A stretch of DNA of 40,227 nt from Marine group II euryarchaeote REDSEA-S30_B12 (lineage in GTDB: Archaea; Thermoplasmatota; Poseidoniia; Poseidoniales; Thalassarchaeaceae): contig LURV01000132.1 of NCBI GenBank assembly GCA_001629205.1, positions 1-40,227 on the forward strand, given 5' to 3'. The first letter of the stretch is position 1. Every line of letters begins with the position of its first letter. This document shows positions 9,488 to 19,071 of this stretch, in pieces. The notes under the pieces were generated by a model. The model did not search any database. It was not told where the DNA came from and saw only the letters and a program-made list of their open reading frames with translations. The position numbers and the translations under genes were made by a program.

Positions 9488-12400
9488 TCAGGAGCATCCA
9501 GTAGTAGATCCACAGTCATTACACTTTAGGCAAGTACCATTTCGTACCATCTTGCTACCTCCGCATTCACCACAAATATCTCCAGTAAATCCTTGCTCTC
9601 TTGCTGACCTACGAATTTTGGCTTCTTCTCTTTCCAGAGGGGCCAACGACGCTTCTAAAGTCATCTGCAAATCTCTTTTTTCACCCTGAGCTCTAACTAC
9701 TCCCTGATTTAATATCTCAGGTTTACTAATTGAGAATTGATCTAAGTCTTCAGACGAAACGTGTGCTAAATCATCCCTACCCGCATACTCTATAGCTAAC
9801 TCTCTAAATATCCAATCTACAATACTTGATGCCATCTTTACTCTGCCACTTCCACCAACCACTGGACCACTAGGCTCAAATTTAGCAAAAGTGAATGATT
9901 TTACGAATGCATCTAAGGGAACTCCATGCTGTAAACCAATTGAAACAGCTATCGCAAATTGCGTCAACATGGCCCTCCATGCCGCTCCTTCTTTAGAAGT
10001 CAAAACAAAAATCTCTCCTAATTTACCATCTGGATATTCTCCAGTGATTAATCTAACACTATGACCTCCAACTTGAGCCTTAATATTCTCAGATTTCTTT
10101 CGGTCAGGCATCGGCCTCCTACTGGCTATATAATTTTGAACAATTGCTTCAGCAACAGGCCTAGCTTCGGATTCAGGAACCGGAATTGCCCTAACCACTT
10201 CCTCAACCATCTTTTCTTCTACTGACTCATCATCATCTTCCGTTAGATAAGTACTATCCACGAGTTGATTCATTAGTGGCTGAGAAAGCTTAGAACAGTC
10301 TCTATAAACGGCACAGGCTTTATTCATGGTTGAGTGACTCAGATTGTAAGCCTCTCTTATATCTGCAACTGTAGAATTTGAAGGCATATTGATAGTTTTC
10401 GAAATCGCTCCAGAGATAAAGGGCTGAGCAGCAGCCATCATCATCACATGCGCCTTCCAATCGATGTATCTTTCACCATATTTTCCACAGGGAGTAGCAC
10501 AATCAAATACAGCTAAATGCTCATCTTTTAGATTTGGCGCTCCCTCTATAGTTCCCTTTCCAAATACATAATCATTAATTTCATCGATTTCTATTCCTGA
10601 AAAACCAAGGAAATTTAGAATATCAAAGAAAGAATCATTATACTGTTCCTGTGACAAACCAAGGACACTCACACACAATTCCTCACCCAGAATAGAAGTT
10701 GCAAAACCACCTCTGATATCGAAAACATCACTAAGAGAACCCTCAACTCTCGATATTGTATCCGAATCAAAACCAATCTCAATCATCTTTTCATGTGTCA
10801 GATGTGGACAGCCCCTTAAGCTACCTGTACCCATTATATACTCCTGAATGGCAGTAATATCACCCTTTGAATAACCCAATCTTTTCAATGCATTTGGAAC
10901 TCCATTATTTATTATTCTGAGTGAACCACCACCAGCTAGCGTCTTGTATTGAATTAGCGAAAATTGAGGTTCAACACCAGTAGTATCAGCTCCCATAACC
11001 AAACCAATTGTTCCTGTTGGGGCTATAACAGTAGTCTGAGCATTTCTATAGCCAAATTCTTCTCCACCTCTGAGAGCTCGATCCCATGAATCACGTGCTG
11101 CTTCAAGTAAATCTGCAGGACATTTCTTGGCATTAATTCCTAATGGAATGACAGTCAGATCTTCATATTCTTCTGGATCGGAATCATAAGATGCCCTTCT
11201 ATGGTTTCTAATTACCTTCAACATATGTTCTGCGTTTCTTTCATAGTCAGCAAAAGGTCCCAAGATAGAAGCAATTTCTGAACTAGTAGCATACGTTTCT
11301 CCACACATTAAAGAAGTAATAGCCCCACATATTGCATATGCTCTTTCATCATCATAAGGTATTCCCATATGCATCAGAAGAGACCCAATATTACAATAGC
11401 CAAGACCCAACGTTCTATAATCAAAAGAACCTCTTGCAATTGATTCTGAAGGGAACTGCGCCATTAAAACGCTAATTTCTAAAGTTGTAGTCCACAAACG
11501 AACACTGTGTTTAAAATCTTCAATCTCGAAAGTATGAGTATCTAAATCATAGTAGTGTAACAAATTAATACTTGCTAAATTACAGGCAGTATCGTCTAAA
11601 AACATGTATTCAGAACAGGGGTTGGAACCATTAATTTTTCCAGCCTCAGGACAAGTATGCCATTCATTAATCGTAGTATCGAATTGAACTCCAGGGTCAG
11701 CACAAGCCCAAGCGGTATAAGCAACTTTATTCCATAATTCATTTGCATCTATAGTTTTGAAAGGAACAGGTTCTCGACCTTCATTAGCAGCTTTCTCTAG
11801 TTCAGTCCTCCACATTAATCCCCACTCATCACCAGTCTTTACTGCTTCCATGAAAGAATTTGGGACTCGTACAGAATTGTTACTATTCTGACCTGAAACT
11901 GTCATGTATGCTTCTCCCTGCCAGTCAGTATCTAAAACTTCGAATTCAACTGCTTTCCAACCCTGCATAGCTAGGTCTAGGATTCTCTGAATATGTGGCT
12001 GTGGTACACTATCTTTGATGGCATTAATCATAGCTTTCCTCAATCCTAAATTTTCTTCCTGACTAAATCTCCCACCATCATTATCATATTCCCATATAGC
12101 ATTCATGAGATTATTTGCGTGTTTTTGCAGAATTGTACTCCCAATAACTAATGCAGAGACCTTCTCTTCTTCAGTAGCTTTCCAATCGATATATTCTTCT
12201 ATGTCAGGATGATCTAAATCTAGAGTTACCATCTTTGCCGCTCTTCTGGTAGTTCCGCCCGATTTTATAGCACCCGCTGCTCTATCCCCTATCTTCAAGA
12301 AAGATAGTAATCCACTAGATGTTCCACCACCTGAAAGAGGTTCTCCTGCCCCTCGAATATTAGAGAAATTGGAACCCGTTCCAGAACCATATTTGAATAA

Positions 12401-13126
12401 TAATGCTTCTCTGTTCCAAAGCCCCATTATTGAATCCTTACCCCCAACTAGTGAATCAGAAACAGATTGAATAAAGCATGCATGTGGTTGAGGATGTTCA
12501 TATGCATTAACCGAATATTCTAATTCACCATTTTCTGGATTGATATAACTATGGCCTTGTGCCGGACCTTCGATTCCGTAGGCCCAATGTAGACCTGTGT
12601 TGAACCACTGGGGACTATTTGGTGCAGAGCGCTGACTGGCAATTAAATAGCACATTTCGTCGAAGTAGGCGCGAGCATCTGCCTCGCTAGCGAAGTATCC
12701 GTACTTCCATCCCCAGTAGGTCCAGGTCCCTGCAAGTCGACGGAATAACTCTCTTCCATCTATCTCACCACCCATTCTTTCTGTTGCTTCAATTGTTTGA
12801 AGTCTTTCGTGGTCTGGTTCACTTCGCTGTAACCAGACAGGTACCCCCTCTTCAGGAACTTTCCTAAGATACTTCGGAACTCCTGCCTTGCGGAGGTATT
12901 TCTGGGCACAGACCTTACCTGGTACACCTGCAAAACCTGATGGCAATTTAACGCCTTCAATAGAATCAGCCATAGAACCATCAGGATTTCTAATTTCAAC
13001 ATCCATCTCTATCCATTCAAACGCGTCAAAAGGATCTTCACTGACAGAAGTAAATCTTCTTTCAATCACTAGTCCAGCTTCTTCATCTCCGGTCAAATTA
13101 TTTGTCACATCAATCCTACTTTGCAT
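9488..13126 (-). CDS. nrdJ: Adenosylcobalamin-dependent (class II) ribonucleotide reductase
   Basis: Reduces ribonucleotides to deoxyribonucleotides using a radical generated from coenzyme B12, so it works with or without oxygen. At 1212 residues it belongs to the long NrdJ type. The barrel shows the first redox cysteine in QPHACFIQS (Cys 217), the nucleotide-site region GSGTGSNFSNIRGAGEP, the radical centre NPCSE (Asn 502, Cys 504, Glu 506) and the second redox cysteine in TACNLASIN. The C-terminus has paired cysteines (CGEC 1185-1188, CLKC and CNDC around 1199-1205), the mobile zinc-ribbon/thiol-shuttle tail. The block ending SGAISKTINMP is typical of this type. AAGGAG lies nine bases before the ATG. 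A cobalamin adenosyltransferase at 25.8 kb would supply the cofactor. No intein was seen. Confidence 0.96.
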   Translation of the reverse strand: MQSRIDVTNNLTGDEEAGLVIERRFTSVSEDPFDAFEWIEMDVEIRNPDGSMADSIEGVKLPSGFAGVPGKVCAQKYLRKAGVPKYLRKVPEEGVPVWLQRSEPDHERLQTIEATERMGGEIDGRELFRRLAGTWTYWGWKYGYFASEADARAYFDEMCYLIASQRSAPNSPQWFNTGLHWAYGIEGPAQGHSYINPENGELEYSVNAYEHPQPHACFIQSVSDSLVGGKDSIMGLWNREALLFKYGSGTGSNFSNIRGAGEPLSGGGTSSGLLSFLKIGDRAAGAIKSGGTTRRAAKMVTLDLDHPDIEEYIDWKATEEEKVSALVIGSTILQKHANNLMNAIWEYDNDGGRFSQEENLGLRKAMINAIKDSVPQPHIQRILDLAMQGWKAVEFEVLDTDWQGEAYMTVSGQNSNNSVRVPNSFMEAVKTGDEWGLMWRTELEKAANEGREPVPFKTIDANELWNKVAYTAWACADPGVQFDTTINEWHTCPEAGKINGSNPCSEYMFLDDTACNLASINLLHYYDLDTHTFEIEDFKHSVRLWTTTLEISVLMAQFPSESIARGSFDYRTLGLGYCNIGSLLMHMGIPYDDERAYAICGAITSLMCGETYATSSEIASILGPFADYERNAEHMLKVIRNHRRASYDSDPEEYEDLTVIPLGINAKKCPADLLEAARDSWDRALRGGEEFGYRNAQTTVIAPTGTIGLVMGADTTGVEPQFSLIQYKTLAGGGSLRIINNGVPNALKRLGYSKGDITAIQEYIMGTGSLRGCPHLTHEKMIEIGFDSDTISRVEGSLSDVFDIRGGFATSILGEELCVSVLGLSQEQYNDSFFDILNFLGFSGIEIDEINDYVFGKGTIEGAPNLKDEHLAVFDCATPCGKYGERYIDWKAHVMMMAAAQPFISGAISKTINMPSNSTVADIREAYNLSHSTMNKACAVYRDCSKLSQPLMNQLVDSTYLTEDDDESVEEKMVEEVVRAIPVPESEARPVAEAIVQNYIASRRPMPDRKKSENIKAQVGGHSVRLITGEYPDGKLGEIFVLTSKEGAAWRAMLTQFAIAVSIGLQHGVPLDAFVKSFTFAKFEPSGPVVGGSGRVKMASSIVDWIFRELAIEYAGRDDLAHVSSEDLDQFSISKPEILNQGVVRAQGEKRDLQMTLEASLAPLEREEAKIRRSAREQGFTGDICGECGGSKMVRNGTCLKCNDCGSTTGCS

Positions 13127-13287
13127 CCTTCTCTCTCCTTAATTCTCTAGTTAGGTTTTGGCCCCGCCTACGCAAGGGAGTTGCTCTTCCGAATGGAGGG
13201 TGTTTAATGCTTGAGGATGTTTTTGTAATTAGAACTTAAAAAAAGATATTTTTTTCAGTTTTTCCAGCTTAGCCAGAATGAATAAAA

Positions 13288-13680
13288 TTATTCAGAAAAA
13301 TCCAAAATCCACTCCAAAGTAGCCCCCGACCTAGTAATCATAATCCCAACTGAACAAAACGTCTCATGACTTTGCTCAATCAACCTCCTAACTAATTTTT
13401 CAGGCACCTTTCCTCTAATGATATATTTCATGATAATTGAGGTAAATATTCTAGGGTTTTCTCTAGCCCTTTTTCCCTCAATCTCCACTTTGGCAATTGA
13501 AATTTCTCCAATTCTATCTTTAAGCCCAACCATCACATCAATCATAGAACAGGCTGCATGAGCATGGAGTACGAGCTCCATAGGACTCGGTGAAAACTCT
13601 CCATAAATATCAAATTTTTTACCATCTTCTGTTGTACCAATATATCCACCAGATGCATTCCATTCAACAACACCTTTCAT
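13288..13680 (-). CDS. OsmC family protein
   Basis: A 130-residue protein of the OsmC/Ohr superfamily, thiol-dependent peroxidases that detoxify organic hydroperoxides. The expected features are visible: an N-terminal beta sheet (VEWNASGGYIGTT), the central helix with the first cysteine in LHAHAACSMIDVMVG, and the second cysteine near the end in SHETFCSVGIMI. This matches the two-cysteine active site of the family. The arrangement fits the YhfA/OsmC-like subgroup rather than Ohr, which is a judgement by eye. It is divergent from icd; the 73-base space between them contains a 19-base palindrome that could coordinate both. Confidence 0.88.
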   Translation of the reverse strand: MKGVVEWNASGGYIGTTEDGKKFDIYGEFSPSPMELVLHAHAACSMIDVMVGLKDRIGEISIAKVEIEGKRARENPRIFTSIIMKYIIRGKVPEKLVRRLIEQSHETFCSVGIMITRSGATLEWILDFSE

Positions 13681-13697
13681 GAACAGGCGACAGTGAC

Positions 13698-13716
13698 CCT
13701 ACCCTTCAAGGGTTGG
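13698..13716. promoter_or_regulatory. Palindrome in the osmC-icd divergent intergenic region (candidate operator)
   Basis: ACCCTT-C-AAGGGT (13701-13713) is a perfect 13-base palindrome. With one mismatched pair on each side and two further C-G pairs it extends to 19 bases (CCT...TGG). It lies in a 73-base divergent spacer, where one bound regulator could affect both genes. Its half-site (CC-x-ACC-C/T-T) resembles the one at 2253-2259. A regulatory role is inferred from position and symmetry only. Confidence 0.45.
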
Positions 13717-13753
13717 TTTCATCTATGACGCTTCATCCGGAAGGTATGATAGT

Positions 13754-14983
13754 ATGTCGAATGGTCAGCAAATATCTATGTCAAATAATACCTTAGAAGT
13801 ACCAAATTTTCCAATTATAAATTTTATAGAAGGCGATGGAATAGGAGTAGATATTACCCCTGTAATGATTAAAGTAGTCAATTCAGCAGTGAGTAAATCA
13901 TATGGGAAAGAAAAAAAGATATTTTGGAATGAAGTTTTAGCCGGTCAAAAAGCCTTCGATAATCTCGGAGAATGGCTTCCTGAGACTACAAAAGATGAAA
14001 TGAGAAAAGGCCTAATTTCAATTAAAGGACCTCTTACTACACCAGTAGGTGGCGGGATTAGAAGCCTCAATGTAGCATTAAGACAAGATCTTGATTTATT
14101 TGCATGCGTGAGGCCTGTGCGTTGGTATTCTGGAACTCCTAGCCCTGTAAAGGAGCCAGAAGCAGTCGATATGATAATTTTTAGAGAGAATAGTGAAGAC
14201 GTATATGCAGGTATTGAGTGGGAATCAGGTAGTGAAGATGCAAAGAAAGTCATCACATTTCTACAAAAGGAGATGGGCATTGAAAAAATCAGATTTCCAG
14301 AAACTTCGGGGATAGGAATCAAACCTATCAGTAAAGAAGGAACAATTAGAATTGTAAGATCTGCAATAAAATATTCAATAGATAATGATTGTGATAGTGT
14401 TACGTTAGTACACAAGGGAAATATAATGAAATATACAGAAGGCGGTTTCAGAGATTGGGGTTATCAACTAGCGAAAGATGAATTCAATGCAGAAGAAATC
14501 GATGAGGGGCCATGGTGCTCAATCACTAATCCAAAAAATGGTAAAAAAATAATAATAAAAGATGTTATTGCAGATGCTATGCTCCAGCAAATATTAACTA
14601 GACCAAAAGAATATCAAGTTTTAACAACAATGAATCTCAACGGAGATTATATTTCTGATGCGCTTGCAGCCCAAGTAGGTGGGATAGGAATTGCACCGGG
14701 AGCTAATATTAATTATGACTCAGGTGTAGCAATTTTCGAAGCAACTCATGGAACAGCTCCGAAATACGCTGGTCAAGATAAAGTAAATCCAGGGAGTTTA
14801 ATTCTATCTGCAGAGATGATGCTAAGGCACATTGGATGGACAGAAGCTGCAGATCTAATAATTAAAGGAATGGAAACAGCTATTTCACAAAAAACTGTGA
14901 CATATGATTTTGAGAGACTTATGGATGATGCAACTCTCTTATCCTGTTCACAGTTTGGAGATGCTATAATTTCTAAAATGTAG
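13754..14983 (+). CDS. icd: Isocitrate dehydrogenase (NADP-dependent)
   Basis: Oxidatively decarboxylates isocitrate to 2-oxoglutarate in the TCA cycle. The 409-residue protein is of the bacterial homodimeric Icd type: the substrate loop [17 protein letters not shown] with its phosphorylatable serine position, [14 protein letters not shown], and the [15 protein letters not shown] signature. The metal-binding aspartates are in the region around [15 protein letters not shown]. The cofactor site reads [17 protein letters not shown], and the Lys-Tyr pair plus the later VTYDFERL (Tyr and Arg) are the residues that select NADP in E. coli Icd. GGAAGGT lies eight bases before the ATG. The C-terminal third resembles E. 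coli Icd very closely from memory, suggesting bacterial ancestry. The methyltransferase gene follows after 17 bases. Confidence 0.97.
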   Translation: MSNGQQISMSNNTLEVPNFPIINFIEGDGIGVDITPVMIKVVNSAVSKSYGKEKKIFWNEVLAGQKAFDNLGEWLPETTKDEMRKGLISIKGPLTTPVGGGIRSLNVALRQDLDLFACVRPVRWYSGTPSPVKEPEAVDMIIFRENSEDVYAGIEWESGSEDAKKVITFLQKEMGIEKIRFPETSGIGIKPISKEGTIRIVRSAIKYSIDNDCDSVTLVHKGNIMKYTEGGFRDWGYQLAKDEFNAEEIDEGPWCSITNPKNGKKIIIKDVIADAMLQQILTRPKEYQVLTTMNLNGDYISDALAAQVGGIGIAPGANINYDSGVAIFEATHGTAPKYAGQDKVNPGSLILSAEMMLRHIGWTEAADLIIKGMETAISQKTVTYDFERLMDDATLLSCSQFGDAIISKM

Positions 14984-15000
14984 AATATTCGGGGGATAAT

Positions 15001-15651
15001 ATGGATAAAATAAGACATAATCTCTTAGAAATTTACAATAAAAGTATTACTTCAAAAAACCCTCTTTCTTGGTTCGAAGAAATTTATAATCAAGCCGATA
15101 GCAATAGAGAATGGATTCCTTGGGATTGGAAGGAACCACATCCATTTGTTGTAGAATGGATAGAAAAATCAGAGAATAAGGGCAATGCACTAGTTATAGG
15201 ATGCGGACTCGGAGAAGATGCGGCATATCTTTCAAAAAATGGTTGGAATGTGACAGCATTCGATATTTCTGAAACAGCAATAAAATGGGCATCAGAAATA
15301 CACAAAGATCCAGGAATAGATTGGAAGGTTGCGGACTTGTTCTATTTGCCAGATTCATGGAAAATGAGGTATGACCTAGTTCTAGAGGTTCATATTCTCC
15401 AAGCTATCCAAGAGGATTTGATGATAGAGGCAAGAGAAAAATTAGCTCCATTGGTTAGCACCAACGGCCATCTAGTTTGTATAGGAAAATTGAGAATAAA
15501 TGATGAAATTGTAGAAGGGCCGCCTTGGCCAATGTCTAAAGAATCGATTGAAGAGACAGGTAAAGAACTAGATATTGTAGAATTCCATGTATCACATATT
15601 CCGGAAAAAGAAGATATCAGATATCGAGCAACATGGAAAAGGGATATATAG
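15001..15651 (+). CDS. Class I SAM-dependent methyltransferase (TPMT-like)
   Basis: A 216-residue Rossmann-fold methyltransferase. Motif I is ALVIGCGLGEDAAYLSKNG, followed by the acidic ribose-binding end of strand 2 in VTAFDISETAIKWA, a motif II-like VADLFYLP, and the strand-4 region YDLVLEVHILQAI. The DAAYLSKNGWNVTAFDISE pattern and the N-terminal WIPWDW resemble the thiopurine methyltransferase/tellurite-resistance (TehB-like) group. The substrate is not predictable; these proteins often methylate small thiols or metalloids. GGGGGAT precedes the ATG by five bases, and the gene follows icd so closely that co-transcription is likely. Confidence 0.85.
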   Translation: MDKIRHNLLEIYNKSITSKNPLSWFEEIYNQADSNREWIPWDWKEPHPFVVEWIEKSENKGNALVIGCGLGEDAAYLSKNGWNVTAFDISETAIKWASEIHKDPGIDWKVADLFYLPDSWKMRYDLVLEVHILQAIQEDLMIEAREKLAPLVSTNGHLVCIGKLRINDEIVEGPPWPMSKESIEETGKELDIVEFHVSHIPEKEDIRYRATWKRDI

Positions 15652-15657
15652 TGAAAA

Positions 15658-15679
15658 AATAACACTAGATGTTGTTATT
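15658..15679. repeat. AT-rich inverted repeat after the methyltransferase gene
   Basis: AATAACA and TGTTATT form a perfect seven-base inverted repeat around an eight-base loop, starting seven bases after the methyltransferase stop and 61 bases before the thiolase start. It could be a weak terminator or a regulator site for the downstream beta-oxidation cassette. AT-rich symmetry of this size can arise by chance. Confidence 0.3.
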
Positions 15680-15739
15680 AATACATATTGTAACCAATGA
15701 TACTCGATGTTTTAATTAACTAATTATTACCGTATTGAT

Positions 15740-16716
15740 ATGTCAGCAGTCATTGCAGGATTTGCCAGATCCCCATTTACTAGAGCAATGAAGGGAGAAC
15801 TAAGTAAAAAAAGACCCGATGATATTGCATCAGAAGTAATCAACGCCCTTATACGCGATAATAATTTAAATCCAGAACTAATTGAAGATTTAATTGTAGG
15901 AACAGCTTTTCCAGAGGCCGAGCAGGGATACAATATTGCTAGGCTACTGATATTTCTAACCGACCTACCTGAAACAGTTCCCGGAGTGACAATAAACCGA
16001 TTCTGTGGATCATCAATGCAAGCAATACACGATGCAGCGGGTAGGATTTCTCTTGGCGCCGGAAATGCCTTCATTGCCGGAGGGATAGAATCTATGTCTA
16101 GAATCCCAATGACAGGATTTAATCCAATGCCCAATCCTAAACTGATAGATCTATATCCGTCTACATTTACGTCTATGGGAATAACAGCTGAAAATCTTGC
16201 TAAAAAATATAAAATTAGTAGAGCAGATCAAGAATTATTTGCAATTGAAAGCCATAAAAAAGCAAATTCTGCTAGAGAGTCTGGGAATTTAACTGAAGAA
16301 ATAATTCCCATTACAACAGACACAGAACCTATTCAGGAAGATGGTTGCATTCGTGCTGATACAAATCAAGAATCACTAGCTAAACTAAGTCCGGCTTTTC
16401 TAGAAAATGGATCTGTTACTGCCGGAACCTCATCCCCATTAACAGATGGTGCAGCTTTCGTTATTGTATGCTCCAAGGAATTTGCAGTAGAAAATAATTT
16501 GAAAATTTCAGGTTTATTTAATCCTCTTAGTAAAGAAGCATTTTTACAAAAGCCAGATATTGCTCATTTAAAACCAAGATTTGAAGATTGGGCATTGATT
16601 AAAGCATTACAGGAAAAGCTGCACAGATTTTGAATAGAACTGAATCAAAAGTAGCGCTAGCTACTATGTGTATTGGCGGTGGACAAGGAATCGCTACAAT
16701 ATTAGAAAAGCCATAG
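15740..16716 (+). pseudogene. Thiolase (acetyl-CoA acyltransferase, FadA-like), broken by an internal deletion and frameshift
   Basis: Thiolases cleave 3-ketoacyl-CoA in the last step of beta-oxidation. The first frame (15740-16633, 297 residues) has the nucleophile cysteine in NRFCGSSMQAIHDAAG, GGIESMSRIPM, and the TAGTSSPLTDGAAFVIV block, then ends LHRF-stop. In another frame from about 16608 to 16716 the family C-terminus continues: AAQILNRTESKVALATMCIGGGQG with the second active cysteine. Missing between them are the NEAFA and GHPLG segments, including the catalytic histidine. Together the parts make about 325 residues, against roughly 390 in intact thiolases, so about 200 bases appear to be lost. 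The start looks leaderless, with TTTTAATTA about 27 bases upstream. It heads a FadN-FadE cassette where an intact thiolase would be expected. Confidence 0.8.
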
Positions 16717-16725
16717 GTGATTGAA

Positions 16726-19059
16726 ATGCCAGTTGAGAAAGTTGTAGTAATTGGTAGTGGAGTGATGGGTTCTGGAATTGCAGCTCATTGTGCGAATGCA
16801 GGATGTGAAGTTCTACTATTGGATATAGTTCTGGAAGGAAAAGAAGATAGAAACTATCTTTCAAATTCCGCTATTTCTAAAATTCAGAAATCAAATCCCG
16901 AAATGTTAATGCATAAATCTTACATTAATAGAATTAGTACTGGCAATATCGAGGATGATATTACCAAGATTTCGGATGCCGACTGGGTAATCGAGGTAAT
17001 AATTGAAGATCTCGAATTAAAAAAAGAACTTTATTCAAAGATTGCAGAACACATGGGACCAGAAACGATAATCTCTTCAAATACCTCTACCTTACCAAGG
17101 TCTAGTCTAGTATCAGATATGCCATCATCAATGGCATCGAAATTTCTAATAACACACTTCTTCAATCCGCCACGATATCTTCCCTTACTAGAAGTAATCA
17201 CATCATCAGATGTAGATAATTCGGTCGTAGAAAGACTAAGTAGATTTGCAGAATTCAATTTAGGAAAAAACGTCATTCTTTGTAATGATACTCCAGGATT
17301 TATTGGAAATCGACTTGGAATCTTCTTTACTCAGAGGGCATTAAAGGCAACGCTAGACTACAATTTAACAGTTGAACAAGCCGACTCTATGTTGGGGAGG
17401 CCACTTGGTATCCCAAAAACTGCTGTTTTTGGTTTGATGGATTTAGTCGGAATCGATCTAATACCACATGTAATGGATAGTATGCTAAAACATCTCCCTG
17501 TACACGATCCCTTTCATAAAATCGCTGGCTCAGGAAGAGAAATTATCGAAGAAATGATTTCAAATGGGTTTACAGGTAGAAAGGGTAAAGGCGGATTTTA
17601 TAGACTCAACAAAGAAGGAAAAAGCAAATTCAAGGAATTTAGAAATCTTTCAACTGGAGAATATCATCCAGTAGATAAAAACTCATTATTTACCTCGGCT
17701 AAGTTAGGTAAGCAAGGAATTTCAGCAGTCTTAGATTTTCCAGATAAAGGTGCAGAATTCGCTTCAGATGTTCTAATTGATACTTTAGCATATGCAGCAT
17801 ATATTATTCCAGAGGTTAGTGATGATATTCATTCAATTGATCAGGCTATGAAAGTGGGATATAATTGGAAAATGGGACCATTTGAAATTATGGATTCAAT
17901 AGGTATTAGTAATATCATTAACAAGTTGAAATCTGCAGAAAAGAATATTCCAGAGCTACTCTTAGTCGCTGAAAAACACGATTCATTCTATTCATTAAAA
18001 GATAGAGAAATACATAGAATATCCCCTGAAGGACAAATACTACCAATTACTAGCTCAGATAATAAACTAAGTGTTTCTGATATTAAGAGGAGAAAAAAAC
18101 CCATTCTCAAAAATCCATCTGCAAGTATTTGGGATATGGATGATCAAATTTTACTTGTAGAATATCATTCAAAAATGAATGCAGTAGATCCATTAATTAT
18201 TGAAATGCTCGAAAATGCTGTAAAATTATCAGAATCAGGTGATTGGAAAGGTATTGTAATTGGTAATGATGGAATAAATTTCTGTGCTGGGGCCAATTTA
18301 GGATTAGTACTATTTGCCATAAATTTGTCAGCATGGAAAGATGTTGAAGATTTTATCAAAGCAGGACAAGAAGCATATAAATCTATCAAATTCTGTAATG
18401 TTCCAGTTGTTGCTGCACCATCTGGAATGTGCCTAGGTGGGGGTGCTGAAATTCTTCTCCATTGTGACTCAATCGTAGCTCACTCTGAAAGTTACATCGG
18501 ACTAGTAGAGGTAGGAGTTGGCATCGTTCCAGCATGGGGCGGATGTAAAGAATTGATTGGTAGACTTAGAGATTACAAAATTGTAGAAGATGGGCCTATG
18601 CCACCAGTAATGAAGGCCTTTGAATTCATTGGTACGGCCCAAGTCTCAAAATCTGCAGAGCAGGCAAGATCGATGGCATTCTTATCTCCCGAAGATAAAA
18701 TAATCATGAATAGAAATCACCTTCTATATGAGGCTAAGCAGAAGGCAATAGAGCTCTCTGAAGAATATCAGCCACCCAAATCTAGAGAGTATAATTTACC
18801 GGGGCCTTCGGGAAGAGTTGCTCTTGAACTAGCAGTAAATGATTTGATTCTAGCAGGCAAGGCTACTCCTCATGATAAAGTTGTAACCAAGGAACTATCT
18901 TGGGTACTATCTGGAGGAGATATCGACCATACACAAACCGTTAGTGAGGATGAAATTCTTATTTTAGAGCGTGAGGCAATAGGTAGATTAGGTAGGAATG
19001 AAAAATCACTAGATAGAATGGAACACATGTTGAAGACAGGAAAACCATTAAGAAATTAG
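16726..19059 (+). CDS. fadN: 3-hydroxyacyl-CoA dehydrogenase/enoyl-CoA hydratase fusion (FadN-like)
   Basis: A bifunctional beta-oxidation enzyme that hydrates trans-2-enoyl-CoA and oxidises the resulting 3-hydroxyacyl-CoA with NAD. The dehydrogenase comes first: VVVIGSGVMGSGIAAHCANAG is the NAD fold, and the catalytic His-Glu pair sits in THFFNPPRYLPLLEVI, followed by NDTPGFIGNRLG. The crotonase domain is C-terminal (about residues 480-640), with an oxyanion-hole segment FCAGANLG and catalytic glutamates in CLGGGAEILLHCD and GLVEVGVGIVPAWGG. This domain order matches Bacillus FadN, not E. coli FadB. The start is ATG 16726, five bases after AGGTGA; a GTG at 16717 is also in frame. It begins nine bases after the thiolase C-terminal frame ends. 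Confidence 0.95.
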   Translation: MPVEKVVVIGSGVMGSGIAAHCANAGCEVLLLDIVLEGKEDRNYLSNSAISKIQKSNPEMLMHKSYINRISTGNIEDDITKISDADWVIEVIIEDLELKKELYSKIAEHMGPETIISSNTSTLPRSSLVSDMPSSMASKFLITHFFNPPRYLPLLEVITSSDVDNSVVERLSRFAEFNLGKNVILCNDTPGFIGNRLGIFFTQRALKATLDYNLTVEQADSMLGRPLGIPKTAVFGLMDLVGIDLIPHVMDSMLKHLPVHDPFHKIAGSGREIIEEMISNGFTGRKGKGGFYRLNKEGKSKFKEFRNLSTGEYHPVDKNSLFTSAKLGKQGISAVLDFPDKGAEFASDVLIDTLAYAAYIIPEVSDDIHSIDQAMKVGYNWKMGPFEIMDSIGISNIINKLKSAEKNIPELLLVAEKHDSFYSLKDREIHRISPEGQILPITSSDNKLSVSDIKRRKKPILKNPSASIWDMDDQILLVEYHSKMNAVDPLIIEMLENAVKLSESGDWKGIVIGNDGINFCAGANLGLVLFAINLSAWKDVEDFIKAGQEAYKSIKFCNVPVVAAPSGMCLGGGAEILLHCDSIVAHSESYIGLVEVGVGIVPAWGGCKELIGRLRDYKIVEDGPMPPVMKAFEFIGTAQVSKSAEQARSMAFLSPEDKIIMNRNHLLYEAKQKAIELSEEYQPPKSREYNLPGPSGRVALELAVNDLILAGKATPHDKVVTKELSWVLSGGDIDHTQTVSEDEILILEREAIGRLGRNEKSLDRMEHMLKTGKPLRN

Positions 19060-19071
19060 GAGAAGGAAAAG

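Noticed and set aside
9488-13126. Possible intein in the 1212-residue ribonucleotide reductase
   Set aside because: Long class II reductases normally have this length, and no intein splice blocks (Cys or Ser start with HN-Cys/Ser/Thr end) were seen.
13127-13287. Cobalamin riboswitch upstream of the B12-dependent reductase
   Set aside because: The 160-base leader lacks a recognisable B12 box and the expected length and folding; only AT-rich tracts and a GC-rich patch are visible.
13945-14415. 156-codon frame antisense to icd
   Set aside because: It lies fully inside a conserved enzyme gene and its translation shows no family features.
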